Assembly: GCF_025847235.1 (NCBI RefSeq)
Contig: NZ_JAOZEW010000010.1
Coordinates: 1 to 64,000 of the forward strand
Direction: 5' to 3'
DNA: 64,000 nt
Source of the DNA: Flavobacterium shii
Lineage (GTDB): Bacteria; Bacteroidota; Bacteroidia; Flavobacteriales; Flavobacteriaceae
Shown here: piece by piece, positions 8,090-16,976 of the stretch
How positions within the stretch are numbered: the stretch's first letter is position 1
Layout of the letters: each line of letters opens with the position of its first letter
Translations under genes and position numbers: made by a program
The notes under the pieces: generated by a model
Database searches by the model: none
Told to the model about the DNA's origin: nothing
The model's input: only the letters and a program-made list of their open reading frames with translations

Positions 8090-9616
8090 ATGAAGCAATA
8101 TTTTAACTTATTTGATTTTACACAAAAAGTAGATTATAAAACCGAAATCCTGGCAGGCTTTACGGTGGCTATGACTATGATTCCCGAATCGCTTTCGTTT
8201 GCCATTCTTGCTGGTTTTCCTCCTTTGGTAGGTTTGTATGCTGCATTTATTATGGGATTAATTACGGCTGTTTTTGGGGGTCGTCCAGGGATGGTTTCGG
8301 GTGGAGCAGGGGCAACTGTTATTGTATTGATTGCTTTAATGAAATCGCATGGTTTAGAATATGTTTTTGCTGCTGTGGCTCTGGCTGGTGTTTTGCAAAT
8401 TCTGGTTGGTGTGTTTAAGTGGGGTAAATTTATCCGATTGGTACCTCAACCTGTAATGTTTGGTTTTGTAAATGGATTGGCAGTTGTGATTTTTATGTCG
8501 CAGCTAAAACAATTTAAAACTGTCGTTAATGGCGAAACGGTTTGGTTATCGGGAAATCCTATGTTTATTATGCTAGGATTGGTTACTTTAACCATAGCAA
8601 TCGTAATCTTGTTTCCTAAGATCACCAAAGCTATTCCTGCTTCGTTAGTAGCAATTATTGTAGTTTTTGGTTTGGTTCTCGGTTTAGGGATTCAGACAAA
8701 AACTGTTGCCGATATTGCCTCGATAAGCGGTGGTTTTCCAACTTTTCATTTGCCTAATATTAATTTTAATCTGGAAACGTTACAATTAATTTTTCCGTAT
8801 TCTTTAATTATGGCCTCTGTAGGTTTAACTGAAGGATTGCTAACACTAAACTTGGTTGACGAGCTTACAGGAACTAAAGGAAACGGAAATCGTGAATGTA
8901 TTGCTCAGGGAAGTGCTAATATTGTAAATGGTTTTTTCTTCGGGATGGGCGGTTGCCCTATGATTGCGCAAACGCTGGTAAATATCTCAGCGGGTTCTAG
9001 AGCTCGTTTATCGGGTATTATGGCATCATTAACTATTCTTGTTATTATCTTGTTTGGAGCTCCAGTAATCGAAAAATTACCAATGGCAGCTTTGGTTGGC
9101 GTTATGTTTATGGTTGCAATAGGAACATTTGAATGGGCTAGTTTTAGGATTATTAATAAAATGCCTAAACATGATATTTTTGTTGGAATTACCGTTGCTG
9201 TGATTACTATTTTTATGCATAATCTGGCTTTGGCAGTTTTAATAGGTGTTATTATTTCGGCTTTAGTTTTTGCTTGGGAAAGTGCTAAACGCATTCGTGC
9301 CCGGAAATACATTGATGATAATGGGGTAAAACATTACGAGATATTTGGCCCTCTATTTTTTGGTTCTACAATGGGATTCATGGAGAAGTTTGATGTTCAG
9401 GATGATCCGAAAGAAATAATAATCGATTTTAAAGAAAGTAAAATTGTAGATATGAGTGCTATCGATGCGGTAAATAAAATTACGGAACGGTATGCCAAAA
9501 TCAATAAAACAGTTCGGTTATATCATTTAAGTGAGGATTGCCGATTGTTGCTTAAAAATGCTAATATTATTGTAGATATTCTCGAAGATCCAACTTATAA
9601 AGTTACTGTTGATTAA
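8090..9616 (+). CDS. SulP-family anion transporter with STAS domain
   Basis: A 508-residue inner-membrane permease of the SLC26/SulP family, moving sulfate, bicarbonate or another anion; the substrate cannot be read from sequence. Residues 1-395 hold about 10-14 hydrophobic segments, starting with the conserved ILAGFTVAMTMIPESLSFAILAGFPPLVGLYAAF. The C-terminal 110 residues are a cytoplasmic STAS domain with the DMSAIDA motif, whose Ser is the site phosphorylated in anti-anti-sigma relatives. Proteins of this short SulP type are often bicarbonate or sulfate transporters. The gene is isolated between repeat-rich spacers, and the start is the first Met before the membrane domain. Confidence 0.95.
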   Translation: MKQYFNLFDFTQKVDYKTEILAGFTVAMTMIPESLSFAILAGFPPLVGLYAAFIMGLITAVFGGRPGMVSGGAGATVIVLIALMKSHGLEYVFAAVALAGVLQILVGVFKWGKFIRLVPQPVMFGFVNGLAVVIFMSQLKQFKTVVNGETVWLSGNPMFIMLGLVTLTIAIVILFPKITKAIPASLVAIIVVFGLVLGLGIQTKTVADIASISGGFPTFHLPNINFNLETLQLIFPYSLIMASVGLTEGLLTLNLVDELTGTKGNGNRECIAQGSANIVNGFFFGMGGCPMIAQTLVNISAGSRARLSGIMASLTILVIILFGAPVIEKLPMAALVGVMFMVAIGTFEWASFRIINKMPKHDIFVGITVAVITIFMHNLALAVLIGVIISALVFAWESAKRIRARKYIDDNGVKHYEIFGPLFFGSTMGFMEKFDVQDDPKEIIIDFKESKIVDMSAIDAVNKITERYAKINKTVRLYHLSEDCRLLLKNANIIVDILEDPTYKVTVD

Positions 9617-9638
9617 TCTGTTGGGTTTAATTAATTTG

Positions 9639-9939
9639 AACACATAGAAACATAGAATTTATGTGTAAAAAGATTATATAAAGAAACACATTTCTTTCGC
9701 ATAGCTAGTCCCGATCCCAAAGCTTCGGGCAATGTCATTAAGTTAAGCTTTTTGGGCTATAATTTTTCTAACAAAGTCGCCAAGTTTAGACATGATTTTT
9801 TTGCATCTTTGATTAATCAGGTATAACATTGTATATATTTCCTTAGCTTAATGACATTAAGCTTCGGGATGGGACGGGATGTTTTTTAAATAAGTGAAAC
9901 GTCTTTTTTTAGAATAGAAAATCTATGTTTCTATGTGTT
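9639..9939. repeat. Inverted repeat enclosing the intergenic space
   Basis: A perfect 18-bp inverted repeat, aacacatagaaacataga at 9639-9656 and its complement at 9922-9939, frames most of the 344-base space between two convergent genes. It can form a long hairpin transcribed from either side. It appears to be an older repeat into which the smaller element at 9730-9858 was inserted. No gene is present in 9617-9960. Confidence 0.7.
9730..9858 (-). mobile_element. MITE-like element with terminal inverted repeats
   Basis: A sequence of about 128 bases bounded by imperfect terminal inverted repeats (aatgtcattaagttaagc at 9731-9748; ccttagcttaatgacatt at 9841-9858). It is flanked by the direct repeat aagcttcggg (9720-9729 and 9859-9868), which would be a 10-bp target duplication. 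Inside, on the minus strand, is a 28-codon frame ending K-I-I-A-Q-K-A-stop at the terminal repeat, which could be the C-terminal tail of a lost transposase. The long target duplication would suit an IS4-type parent, but that is inference. Confidence 0.6.
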
Positions 9940-9960
9940 AATTATATACAATGGGTTAGA

Positions 9961-11193
9961 TTAAGATTTTATATTTCCTATTGATCCAGTTTCTGATGGG
10001 ATTAATTCTAATATTGAAGTAGGAGTTAGGTCTGGTTCAATACGATGTGAAACGTATAAAATTGTCATACTTGTTTCTTTGACCAAAAGATTAACGAGTT
10101 CGATAACCAAAGCCACATTTTCGTCATCAAGACCTTCTACAGGTTCGTCTAAAATAACCAAAGGTGGATGTTTTAAAACCGCTCTTACTATTAATGCAAC
10201 TCGTTGTTGTCCAATAGAAAGTTGTGTGAATGTTTTGTTCTTTAAATGGCTCATTTTAAGAATGTCAAGCCATTGCGATACAATTTGTTTTTGTAATGAA
10301 GTTGGTTCGGTATACAAGCCAATAGAATCAAAAAATCCAGAAAGAATCATATGTTCTAAACTGTGTTTTTTCTGAAATAAATCGGTCATGGAAGTCGAGA
10401 AATAGCCTATTCTCTTTTTTATATCCCAAACGCTTTCTCCGCTACCTTTTTTCTTTCCAAAAAGAAATAAGTCTTGTCCGTAGCCTTTTGGGTTGTCTCC
10501 AGATATTAATGATAAGATGGTACTTTTTCCAGAACCATTAGGACCAATAAGTTGCCAGAATTCATTCTTTTTAATTGTCCACGTAATTGCATCAACGATT
10601 TTTCTTTCGTCATAGCTTACAGAAACAGCATTCATTTGTATTAATATATCTTCATTGTAATCTGTAGGTTCGGCAGGCCTTGGAATGGAAACCTTTACTG
10701 AATTTGAATTGGTTTCGGTATTTTTTATTTCGTTTAAAACAAAAGAATTATCCGTAATCTGAGCTTTGTTCTGAATAAAAGGAAATAAATCGGCAGCACG
10801 ATTTACCAATTGAATAATTCGAACCGATTTTGCCAATTGTTCCAGAGATTTTGCCAATGTAATACGGGATGCGTGATCCAAATGATCTAGAGGATTATCA
10901 AAAATTATGTAATCCGGATTCTGTTTTACGCAATAGTTTAAGAACTCTTTCTTTCGTTCGCCAGAGGAGAAAGTTCGTAGTTTTCGATTAGATTCTGCGG
11001 CAGCTTCTATCAAATCATATTGGTATTCTTTCTCGATAAATTTATCAATGGCAATATCCGAAAACAGGATTCCGTTTAAGGAATTAAAAGCTGCTAATTC
11101 TCCTTCGGCATTTCCATCAAGTACCGTGTCAATAAAAGCTTTTTTATTAACGGTATTGGATAAAAGTATGTCCCAATGTTCTATTGTATTCAT
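9961..11193 (-). CDS. ModF-like ATPase with two ABC halves
   Basis: A 410-residue protein with two ABC halves and no membrane segment. The second half is complete: Walker A GPNGSGKST (217-225), signature LSIGQQR, Walker B LVILDEPVEGLD and the switch His in VSHR. The first half (1-155) keeps a signature (FSSGE, 75-79) and a Walker-B-like segment (IIFDNP, 96-101) but has no Walker A, and its N-terminal subdomain is much reduced, so only one composite ATP site can work as usual. The architecture resembles ModF, the molybdate-linked double ATPase of about 490 aa in E. coli, which is also cytoplasmic. No permease is adjacent. It lies 18 bases after the sulfurtransferase gene on the same strand, so the two may form an operon. 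Confidence 0.85.
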   Translation of the reverse strand: MNTIEHWDILLSNTVNKKAFIDTVLDGNAEGELAAFNSLNGILFSDIAIDKFIEKEYQYDLIEAAAESNRKLRTFSSGERKKEFLNYCVKQNPDYIIFDNPLDHLDHASRITLAKSLEQLAKSVRIIQLVNRAADLFPFIQNKAQITDNSFVLNEIKNTETNSNSVKVSIPRPAEPTDYNEDILIQMNAVSVSYDERKIVDAITWTIKKNEFWQLIGPNGSGKSTILSLISGDNPKGYGQDLFLFGKKKGSGESVWDIKKRIGYFSTSMTDLFQKKHSLEHMILSGFFDSIGLYTEPTSLQKQIVSQWLDILKMSHLKNKTFTQLSIGQQRVALIVRAVLKHPPLVILDEPVEGLDDENVALVIELVNLLVKETSMTILYVSHRIEPDLTPTSILELIPSETGSIGNIKS

Positions 11194-11211
11194 TTGCGCA
11201 ATTTAAGAATT

Positions 11212-12066
11212 CTATTTTGTTTCGGCAGTAATCATCGGTCGATTATTTCTGGACCATTCGCTCCAAGAGCCTACATAAAGTTTAGGGATTGGTAATCCCG
11301 CATAATCCATTGCAAGTAGCGTATGACAAGCTGTTACGCCCGAACCACAATGTACAATTACATTTTCGGTTTTTGTATTGCCAATTATATCTTGATATTT
11401 AGCCTTTAAAACGCTTGGAGATAAATAAGTACCATCTTCGTTTAAATTGCTTGTAAAAGGAATATTTGTAGCTCCTGGAATATGTCCGGCAATTAAATCG
11501 ATAGGTTCTGTTAAGCCATCAAAACGGTCTTTGTCTCTCACATCGATGATAATAGTATCAGAATCATTGCTTGCTTTGTCAATTTCGGTAATATCTGCTT
11601 GAGATAATCTCCATATTGCGATAGGATATGATTCCGCTTCCGCAAAAGTTTCAATTCCAGAACTTACAGGAAAACCTGCTTTTACGGCAGCTTGTAAACC
11701 GCCGTTTATTACTTGTACTTTTTCATGTCCGATTGCTCTTAACATCCACCAGAAGCGTGCTGCAGCATTCGAACCATTTTTGTCATCGTATATAATTACG
11801 TGACTCGATGGTGTGATGCCGAGTTTTGATAATATTCTGGAAAACTTTTCGGGTGATGGTAAAGGGTGTCTTCCTCCATTTGCAGCATCAGTGGGAACAG
11901 TTGCCAAATCGAAATTTAAATCAACATAGCGTGCGTCTTGCAAATGGGTTGTTGTATAATTTTCTTTGGCATTAATTCCTGCTCGGGCATCGATAATTAT
12001 AATTTCAGATTTTTGTAATGCTATTAAATCTTCAGCATTTATAACAGGTGATATTTGTTTTGACAT
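11212..12066 (-). CDS. 3-mercaptopyruvate/thiosulfate sulfurtransferase
   Basis: Transfers sulfur from 3-mercaptopyruvate or thiosulfate to an acceptor such as cyanide or a thiol. The 284 residues form two rhodanese domains: an inactive N-terminal one (about 8-130) and an active C-terminal one (about 155-284). The active loop in IVHCGSGVTACHT carries the CGSGVTA sequence typical of the mercaptopyruvate (SseA) branch rather than the CRKGVTA loop of thiosulfate rhodanese. No signal peptide, so it is cytoplasmic. It is the first gene of a probable two-gene operon with the ABC ATPase, which starts 18 bases downstream. Confidence 0.93.
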   Translation of the reverse strand: MSKQISPVINAEDLIALQKSEIIIIDARAGINAKENYTTTHLQDARYVDLNFDLATVPTDAANGGRHPLPSPEKFSRILSKLGITPSSHVIIYDDKNGSNAAARFWWMLRAIGHEKVQVINGGLQAAVKAGFPVSSGIETFAEAESYPIAIWRLSQADITEIDKASNDSDTIIIDVRDKDRFDGLTEPIDLIAGHIPGATNIPFTSNLNEDGTYLSPSVLKAKYQDIIGNTKTENVIVHCGSGVTACHTLLAMDYAGLPIPKLYVGSWSEWSRNNRPMITAETK

Positions 12067-12195
12067 TTTTTTTATTTAAAAATTGACATTTGAAAAATTT
12101 AAAGACTTACTGCAATTTGATCATCATCATAATGTGTTTGAAATCTTTTAACGATGAAGTTTCTTCGATTAATAAACACATTGAGAGGGGAATTC

Positions 12196-12579
12196 CTAAA
12201 TTTTCTCTATTACTATTTCATTTCCTGATTTATCATAGTATGTACATGTCATTTCGATAATATCTACTCTCCATTTTGCAATGCCACATTCTCCAGCTTG
12301 GTTACAAAACGTTATATAATCAGTTTGTCCATCTTGGTGTAATAATAAAAATTCTAAAAAGCGTTCTTTATTCACATTTGATGTTACCTTAATTTCAGCA
12401 TATTTATCATTAGTAGCAACTCTATAATTGTTTGCACCATAATATTCTACAGTGCCATCATTTACATTGGTATCATATCCTTTTACGCCCAAGGTTATTA
12501 AATCTTGTATATAATTTGGAAAATCGGCTCCGGTTTTCACTTTTGAATGTGCTTCTTTAATTTGATCTATTGTAAACAT
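12196..12579 (-). CDS. DUF1398 family protein
   Basis: A 127-residue cytoplasmic protein matching the DUF1398 family (E. coli YbcV-like, sometimes labelled phage envelope protein). Its N-terminus, MFTIDQIKEAHSKVKTGADFP, followed by the GVKGYDTNVNDG segment, is the family pattern. No membrane segment or catalytic motif is apparent, and the phage label has no support from the neighbourhood. It lies 129 bases upstream of the sulfurtransferase gene on the same strand. Function unknown. Confidence 0.85.
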   Translation of the reverse strand: MFTIDQIKEAHSKVKTGADFPNYIQDLITLGVKGYDTNVNDGTVEYYGANNYRVATNDKYAEIKVTSNVNKERFLEFLLLHQDGQTDYITFCNQAGECGIAKWRVDIIEMTCTYYDKSGNEIVIEKI

Positions 12580-12822
12580 ATTAATTTGTGCTTGGGTTGA
12601 AATTATTTATTGTCTCAAAAATACGATTAATGACAATATATTTTCCTTTTTATGAAAACAAAAAATGAGGTAATATAAAATAGTAATAGCATTTTTTAAG
12701 GTGAATGTAATTGTGAAATGTTGCATTTTAACGAATAATGAAGCATTTTGAAGGATTTATTGTATTAATGGTTAAAATATATGTATCTTAGGGATAGATT
12801 GTTACAAGCTAAAACTGGTTTT

Positions 12823-13515
12823 ATGAAAAAAACGATACTTTTACTTCTGCTCTCTATCCCCACATTTGCCCAAGAAGTCAACACATTTGATTTCGCTGTT
12901 ATAAATTCTACTCTAATTTCTCCAAATATCGACCTTGATAAAGGACGGAGCGTTGTTGCGGGGAATAACGACGAATATTCAACCTATTTTCAATATGCTT
13001 TTGGAATGCGTTCGGATGATATTATTCTTGGTGCTGGTATTAACAAATCAGAAATTGATCGAACTTATATTGGTTATATTGGCAAAATATGTGAAAATTT
13101 CAGAGCGACAATTGCTGTTGGTTACGTAGAATCGCGCAGTGGTTATGATGGAACATTTACTGGATTAAGTATTTCCTGGCATCCAAAAAACAATACTTTT
13201 ATTGGTGGAAGTTTAGAAAATTTGCATTCTACGAGTATGGATTATGAAACAGATGAAAGTTTTGATTACTATCAAAAAATGGCTCCTAAAGTATTTGCTA
13301 GTTACGAGATTGTTCCTAGAATAATAGTTTTCGGGCAATTGAGTAGTAGGGTAAATGATATTGCATTAAAATATCAGATTGATCGTTTTTCTATAGGAGG
13401 TTTTTATTCGGGACATGGAGTCGAAGGTATCTTTGGAACTTTTAATACTGGAAGATTTGCTATTTCTTGTAGTACCACTTTTGAAAAAGTAAATTTTGGA
13501 TTGAAGTTTCAGTAA
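12823..13515 (+). CDS. Secreted, probable outer-membrane beta-rich protein
   Basis: The open frame begins at 12781, but the second Met at 12823 gives a clean signal peptide (MKKTILLLLLSIPTFAQ, cleavage after about residue 17), so I take 12823 as the start; the mature part is about 213 residues. It consists of alternating beta-strand-like stretches rich in Gly, Tyr and Ser (for example ATIAVGYVESRSGYDGTFTG), suggesting a small beta-barrel or beta-sandwich in the outer membrane. No catalytic motif is seen. The gene converges with the MscS-type gene, and its stop is only three bases from that gene's end. Confidence 0.75.
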   Translation: MKKTILLLLLSIPTFAQEVNTFDFAVINSTLISPNIDLDKGRSVVAGNNDEYSTYFQYAFGMRSDDIILGAGINKSEIDRTYIGYIGKICENFRATIAVGYVESRSGYDGTFTGLSISWHPKNNTFIGGSLENLHSTSMDYETDESFDYYQKMAPKVFASYEIVPRIIVFGQLSSRVNDIALKYQIDRFSIGGFYSGHGVEGIFGTFNTGRFAISCSTTFEKVNFGLKFQ

Positions 13516-13518
13516 TAT

Positions 13519-14361
13519 TTAGAGTTCTTTTTTTACCGTAATTACTTGTTGTGGAAATGGAATTTCTATTTTCTCGGCATCAAAGCGTTTTTTTATACTG
13601 TATAATAAATCACAATACAAGACAAAGCCATCTGAAGCGTCTTTGGCCCAAGCCCAAACTTTTAAGTTTACACTTGAATCTTTAAGTGCCACAACTCTGG
13701 CTACAACTAGCGGGACATTGTTCTTCTTGTTTGCAGCAGTTCGGGTATCTATAAAAAGAGGATGTTTGGCAACTTCATCTTTCATTATTTCTAATGCTTT
13801 ATCAATATCTGAGTCATAGCCAATACCAATTTCGATTATTTTACAGCATTTAGAATCATTCATATTTGTGTTTAGAATAATCTGATTGCTTATAACCGAA
13901 TTTGGAATTATGATTCGGTTATTCTCCATGTCTTTTAAAACGACCTGCCTTAAATTGATGTCTTCGACTACACCACTAAAATTATTGATTGTAATTTTGT
14001 CGTTTATTCTAAAAGGTTTAAAAATCACTAAAAATATCCCGCTCATAATGTTACTCAATGCTTGCTGAGAGGCAAGACCAGCAATTATCGATATTACTCC
14101 GGCTCCAGCTAATAAGGAATGCCCAATAATTTTAAGTTCTGGAATCTGGATTAGAGCAAAAGCAATTCCTATAATGTAAATTATTGTGATGATTAGGTGT
14201 TTGAGAAACTTATATCCTGTACTGTCAAAGTCATTAACACCTATTCTACGGCGAATAAAGCGCATAAAAAGCTTGTCGACAATAGTGGCTAACACGATTG
14301 TTATAATCAGTATTATTACAATAGCAATAATTAATCTAAAGTCTTTCAAGATGTTAATCAT
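13519..14361 (-). CDS. MscS-type mechanosensitive channel
   Basis: A 280-residue inner-membrane channel that opens under membrane tension to release osmolytes. It has a first helix at about 10-30, a second at about 53-70, and the pore helix region (about 78-115) with the Gly/Ala-rich GHSLLAGAGVISIIAGLASQQALSN typical of MscS TM3. The following beta domain carries the KPFRINDKITI and GVVEDINLRQVVLKDMENNRIIIPNS motifs. The length is close to E. coli MscS (286 aa). It is a single gene on the minus strand. Confidence 0.93.
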   Translation of the reverse strand: MINILKDFRLIIAIVIILIITIVLATIVDKLFMRFIRRRIGVNDFDSTGYKFLKHLIITIIYIIGIAFALIQIPELKIIGHSLLAGAGVISIIAGLASQQALSNIMSGIFLVIFKPFRINDKITINNFSGVVEDINLRQVVLKDMENNRIIIPNSVISNQIILNTNMNDSKCCKIIEIGIGYDSDIDKALEIMKDEVAKHPLFIDTRTAANKKNNVPLVVARVVALKDSSVNLKVWAWAKDASDGFVLYCDLLYSIKKRFDAEKIEIPFPQQVITVKKEL

Positions 14362-14403
14362 TGTTTGAATTTTATTTTTTGTTTCTAATGAAGATACATT
14401 ATT

Positions 14404-14997
14404 TTAATTAAATTCTGAGAAATTTGAACATTTTAATTCCTTCCAATCTTTGCTAATAATACTATAATATACATCGTCTTTACTTTTTCCGTCGGCATCG
14501 ATATAATTATTTCTAAAAATGCCTTCTTTTTTAGCTCCTAGTTTTTCTATTGCTCTTTGTGATTTTAAATTCTCCAAATCGGCACTAAATTGGATTCGTC
14601 TGAAACCAATGTGTTCAAAACCAAAATTTAAAAGTTCGTGTTTGCATGCTTTATTTAAGCCAGTTCCTTGAAATGCTGTTCCGTACCATGTCCATCCAAT
14701 TTCGCATTTTTGGCTAGCTATATTAAGGTATCCATAACGCGTACTTCCTGCAATTTTATTAGTTTGTTTATCAATAATAAGAAAAGGATAACAAATTCCT
14801 GCTTCTTTTTGCTTGATGGTATTCTCAATATAATTCTCGAAATCCGTTTCATCTTTTACATACATTCCCATGTATTTCCAAATTTCATTGTTATAAATAA
14901 TTTCTTTGAGTTCTATGTTTCTTATATTTTCAAAAGGAATTAAAAGGACTCTTTCATTTTCTAGTGTAATATTGGTTTTTAAAATTGAGGTATTCAT
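14404..14997 (-). CDS. GNAT acetyltransferase, RimJ/RimL type
   Basis: A 197-residue acetyl-CoA-dependent N-acetyltransferase. The RimJ/RimL-like pattern is seen in the N-terminal LENERVLLIPFENI, the central IDKQTNKIAGSTRYGYLN, the CEIGWTWYGTAFQGTGLNKACKHEL segment (acetyl-CoA-binding Q/R-x-x-G-x-G/A loop) and IEKLGAKKEGIFRNNYIDADGKSKDDVYYSI. Family members acetylate N-termini of ribosomal proteins or small molecules; the substrate here is unknown. Single gene, 42 bases downstream of the MscS start on the same strand. Confidence 0.9.
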   Translation of the reverse strand: MNTSILKTNITLENERVLLIPFENIRNIELKEIIYNNEIWKYMGMYVKDETDFENYIENTIKQKEAGICYPFLIIDKQTNKIAGSTRYGYLNIASQKCEIGWTWYGTAFQGTGLNKACKHELLNFGFEHIGFRRIQFSADLENLKSQRAIEKLGAKKEGIFRNNYIDADGKSKDDVYYSIISKDWKELKCSNFSEFN

Positions 14998-15049
14998 TTT
15001 AGGTTTAATGGTTTGCTTGGTTTTAGTATGAGGTGTATTTGGACCCAGA

Positions 15050-15170
15050 TTAAACAGATTTGCTAAGGTAAAGTTGCGGATAAAAACTGAATTTTTTTAG
15101 TTCGGTAGCGAGTTTTGGACGCGGATTATACGGATTTGCTAGGGCAAAGACGCGGATAAAAACTGATTTT
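15050..15170. repeat. Dispersed repeat near GxxExxY gene (copy 1)
   Basis: The sequence contains two tandem-like units of the 'acgcggattatacggatttgctagggcaaagacgcggat' kind and shares words with the repeats at 3009-3134, 7597-7650 and 15756-15810. The GxxExxY gene lies between this copy and the inverted one at 15756-15810. Confidence 0.6.
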
Positions 15171-15171
15171 T

Positions 15172-15600
15172 TTAGTTTGATAGTGTGTTTGAAGATGGAT
15201 AAAAACAGATTTTATTTTCTTGTTTTTCGGATATTTTCGAAAATTTTTCTTTTAAATTCAGTTTTTTTCCAAAATTTAAAAGTAATCCAATTTCGCAATC
15301 TGTGCCTCTTAAATAGTTTAGAACTTGATTTTCAAAGTCTTTTACGATGCAATCAGCAGCTTTCAATTCTAATATAATAAAATCTTCTACTATTAAGTTG
15401 GCATAATATTCTCCAACTTCGATTCCTTTATAATAAACACTAATTTTCTTTTGAGCTTCAACTTTAAAACCTTTGTTTTTTAGTTCAATATACAAAGAGT
15501 TTTGATAAACCTTCTCTAAAAAGCCATATCCCAATTCGTTATATACTTCATAAAAAGTTTTAATAATACTATCTGTTAACTGTTGATGCAGTAATTTCAT
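15172..15600 (-). CDS. GxxExxY protein
   Basis: A 142-residue member of the GxxExxY family: the defining motif is seen as GYGFLEKVY near residue 24, followed by the ALxxEL-like SLYIELKNKGFKVEAQKKISVYYKGIEVGEYYANLIVEDFIILELKA segment, which resembles a PD-(D/E)XK nuclease core (Glu-x-Lys, near residue 84). The end of the frame reaches into the neighbouring repeat (15050-15170), so the last residues may not be ancestral. Flavobacterial genomes carry many such genes between 'atccgcgtt' repeats, as here. The function is uncertain; a nuclease role is inferred from fold resemblance only. Confidence 0.88.
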   Translation of the reverse strand: MKLLHQQLTDSIIKTFYEVYNELGYGFLEKVYQNSLYIELKNKGFKVEAQKKISVYYKGIEVGEYYANLIVEDFIILELKAADCIVKDFENQVLNYLRGTDCEIGLLLNFGKKLNLKEKFSKISEKQENKICFYPSSNTLSN

Positions 15601-15755
15601 ATTTTAAATAATCAATTTTATATGTTTAATAAATCCATCATAATTTATTATAATTTGAATGAAATATAGTACATATTTATTGGTTATAAGATTTAAAAAT
15701 GAAATTTTTTAAAAGAAATTATGCTAGTTTTTATATAATAATCCATAACAGTTAA

Positions 15756-15810
15756 AAAATCTGTTTTTATCCGTGTCTTTGCTTCAGCAAATCCGCGTCA
15801 TCCGCGTTAC
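15756..15810. repeat. Dispersed repeat near GxxExxY gene (copy 2)
   Basis: The stretch 'ctgtttttatccgtgtctttgcttcagcaaatccgcgtcatccgcgtta' is the inverted relative of the copy at 15050-15170, so the GxxExxY gene is bracketed by inverted repeat copies. The rest of 15601-15824 shows only A/T-rich sequence. Confidence 0.6.
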
Positions 15811-15824
15811 TTTTTATGTAATCT

Positions 15825-16274
15825 TTATTCTTGTTCTTCGAAATTGTCGTAGTACGTAAAATCCTTTGTTATTAATCCGTTTTCGATTGTAAAGATGGTA
15901 CAAATTGGTAATTCGAAAGTAGAGTCGTCTGCTGCAGTACCACTAGAAACAAATTCTACAATTACGTGGTTTTCTCCCGATGGATATACTTGTATAACTT
16001 TATCGCTCAAATCAGGGAAAATTTGGTTTAACTCACTGTATTTTTTGACTATTTCGGCACGAGTTTGTTTTACGATTCCGTTTCCTAGAGATGGGTCTTT
16101 AAATTCGGCTGTTGGAATATACATTTCGGACATTTTTTTCCAATCGTGATTGTTAAAATGATCAAAGTACTGTTTAACTAATTCGGTATTTTTAGAATCC
16201 ATATTTTGTGTGTTTTTATTATTACATGATATTAATGATATAATTGTTATTAGAACTACGATTATTTTTTTCAT
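15825..16274 (-). CDS. SnoaL/NTF2-like lipoprotein
   Basis: A 149-residue lipoprotein: the signal peptide ends in LISLISC, placing Cys17 as the lipidated residue. The rest is a SnoaL-like (NTF2 fold) domain, with VKQYFDHFNNHDWKKMSEMYIPTAEFKDPSLG and the C-terminal ENGLITKDFTYYDNFE. This fold binds small hydrophobic ligands in a cone-shaped cavity and includes isomerases and many stress-related proteins; no specific ligand can be named. Likely attached to the periplasmic face of a membrane. Single gene on the minus strand. Confidence 0.85.
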   Translation of the reverse strand: MKKIIVVLITIISLISCNNKNTQNMDSKNTELVKQYFDHFNNHDWKKMSEMYIPTAEFKDPSLGNGIVKQTRAEIVKKYSELNQIFPDLSDKVIQVYPSGENHVIVEFVSSGTAADDSTFELPICTIFTIENGLITKDFTYYDNFEEQE

Positions 16275-16376
16275 AATTATTTTTTTTTTAATTATTACTG
16301 TTTTTTAGAATCTTATAATAATTCCACACAAAATATGGAGTTATCTATATGTATTACTACACATTATAGGAAAAAT

Positions 16377-16814
16377 TTAAAGGACTACAAAATCTTCACT
16401 TTTAGGGAAAATACTCAAAGCTTCGATTGCAATTGATGGAGTAGGAGAAGCGAGTTTTCTTAGTTTTGTATCCATCCAGGCTCCATCAACAGTAATGGTT
16501 GCGCAAAGTTTTCCCTCTTCATTTATGAACTCATGCACAATGGACCAACGCGATGCATCAGGTTTCATTTTTGAAGTTTTTGTATGGATGAATATTTTGT
16601 CCGAAAGTTTTATTTCTTTTCTAAAAACACATTCTTCTCTAAAAAGTATTGGTCCAAAGTTTTGTTCCTGCATCACTTTTAAGGTTAAACCTAGTTTTTC
16701 TAATATCTCAATACGATGTTGCGCACCAAAATCATAATATGCACTATGACGTAAGTGAAAATTAGGGTCAAGATCTGACCAACGAAAAGACAATTCTTTG
16801 CTAAATGAAACCAT
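16377..16814 (-). CDS. Acyl-CoA thioesterase, 4HBT (hotdog) family
   Basis: A 145-residue hotdog-fold protein that probably hydrolyses acyl-CoA thioesters. The segment FRWSDLDPNFHLRHSAYYDFGAQHR carries the conserved Asp of the 4-hydroxybenzoyl-CoA thioesterase family (usual pattern YxDTDxxGHVNN), although here the usual H-V-N is L-R-H. The long helix and the five-strand sheet (KLSDKIFIHTKTSKMKPDASRWSIVHEFINEEGKLCATITVDGAWMD) are clear. Cytoplasmic; probably binds as a dimer or tetramer. Isolated gene. Confidence 0.87.
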   Translation of the reverse strand: MVSFSKELSFRWSDLDPNFHLRHSAYYDFGAQHRIEILEKLGLTLKVMQEQNFGPILFREECVFRKEIKLSDKIFIHTKTSKMKPDASRWSIVHEFINEEGKLCATITVDGAWMDTKLRKLASPTPSIAIEALSIFPKSEDFVVL

Positions 16815-16976
16815 TTTAATTCTATTTTATAGTTATTTTTGATCTATTCTTCAAAATCAATTGATTATTTGAAGAAATACTATTTTTGAATATCGAAAAT
16901 ACGAATAAAAAACGGAAAGCAATAGTTGTGTTAGTTAAAGTATAACTAACGAAAATAGATTTTGTGATATTATTCT

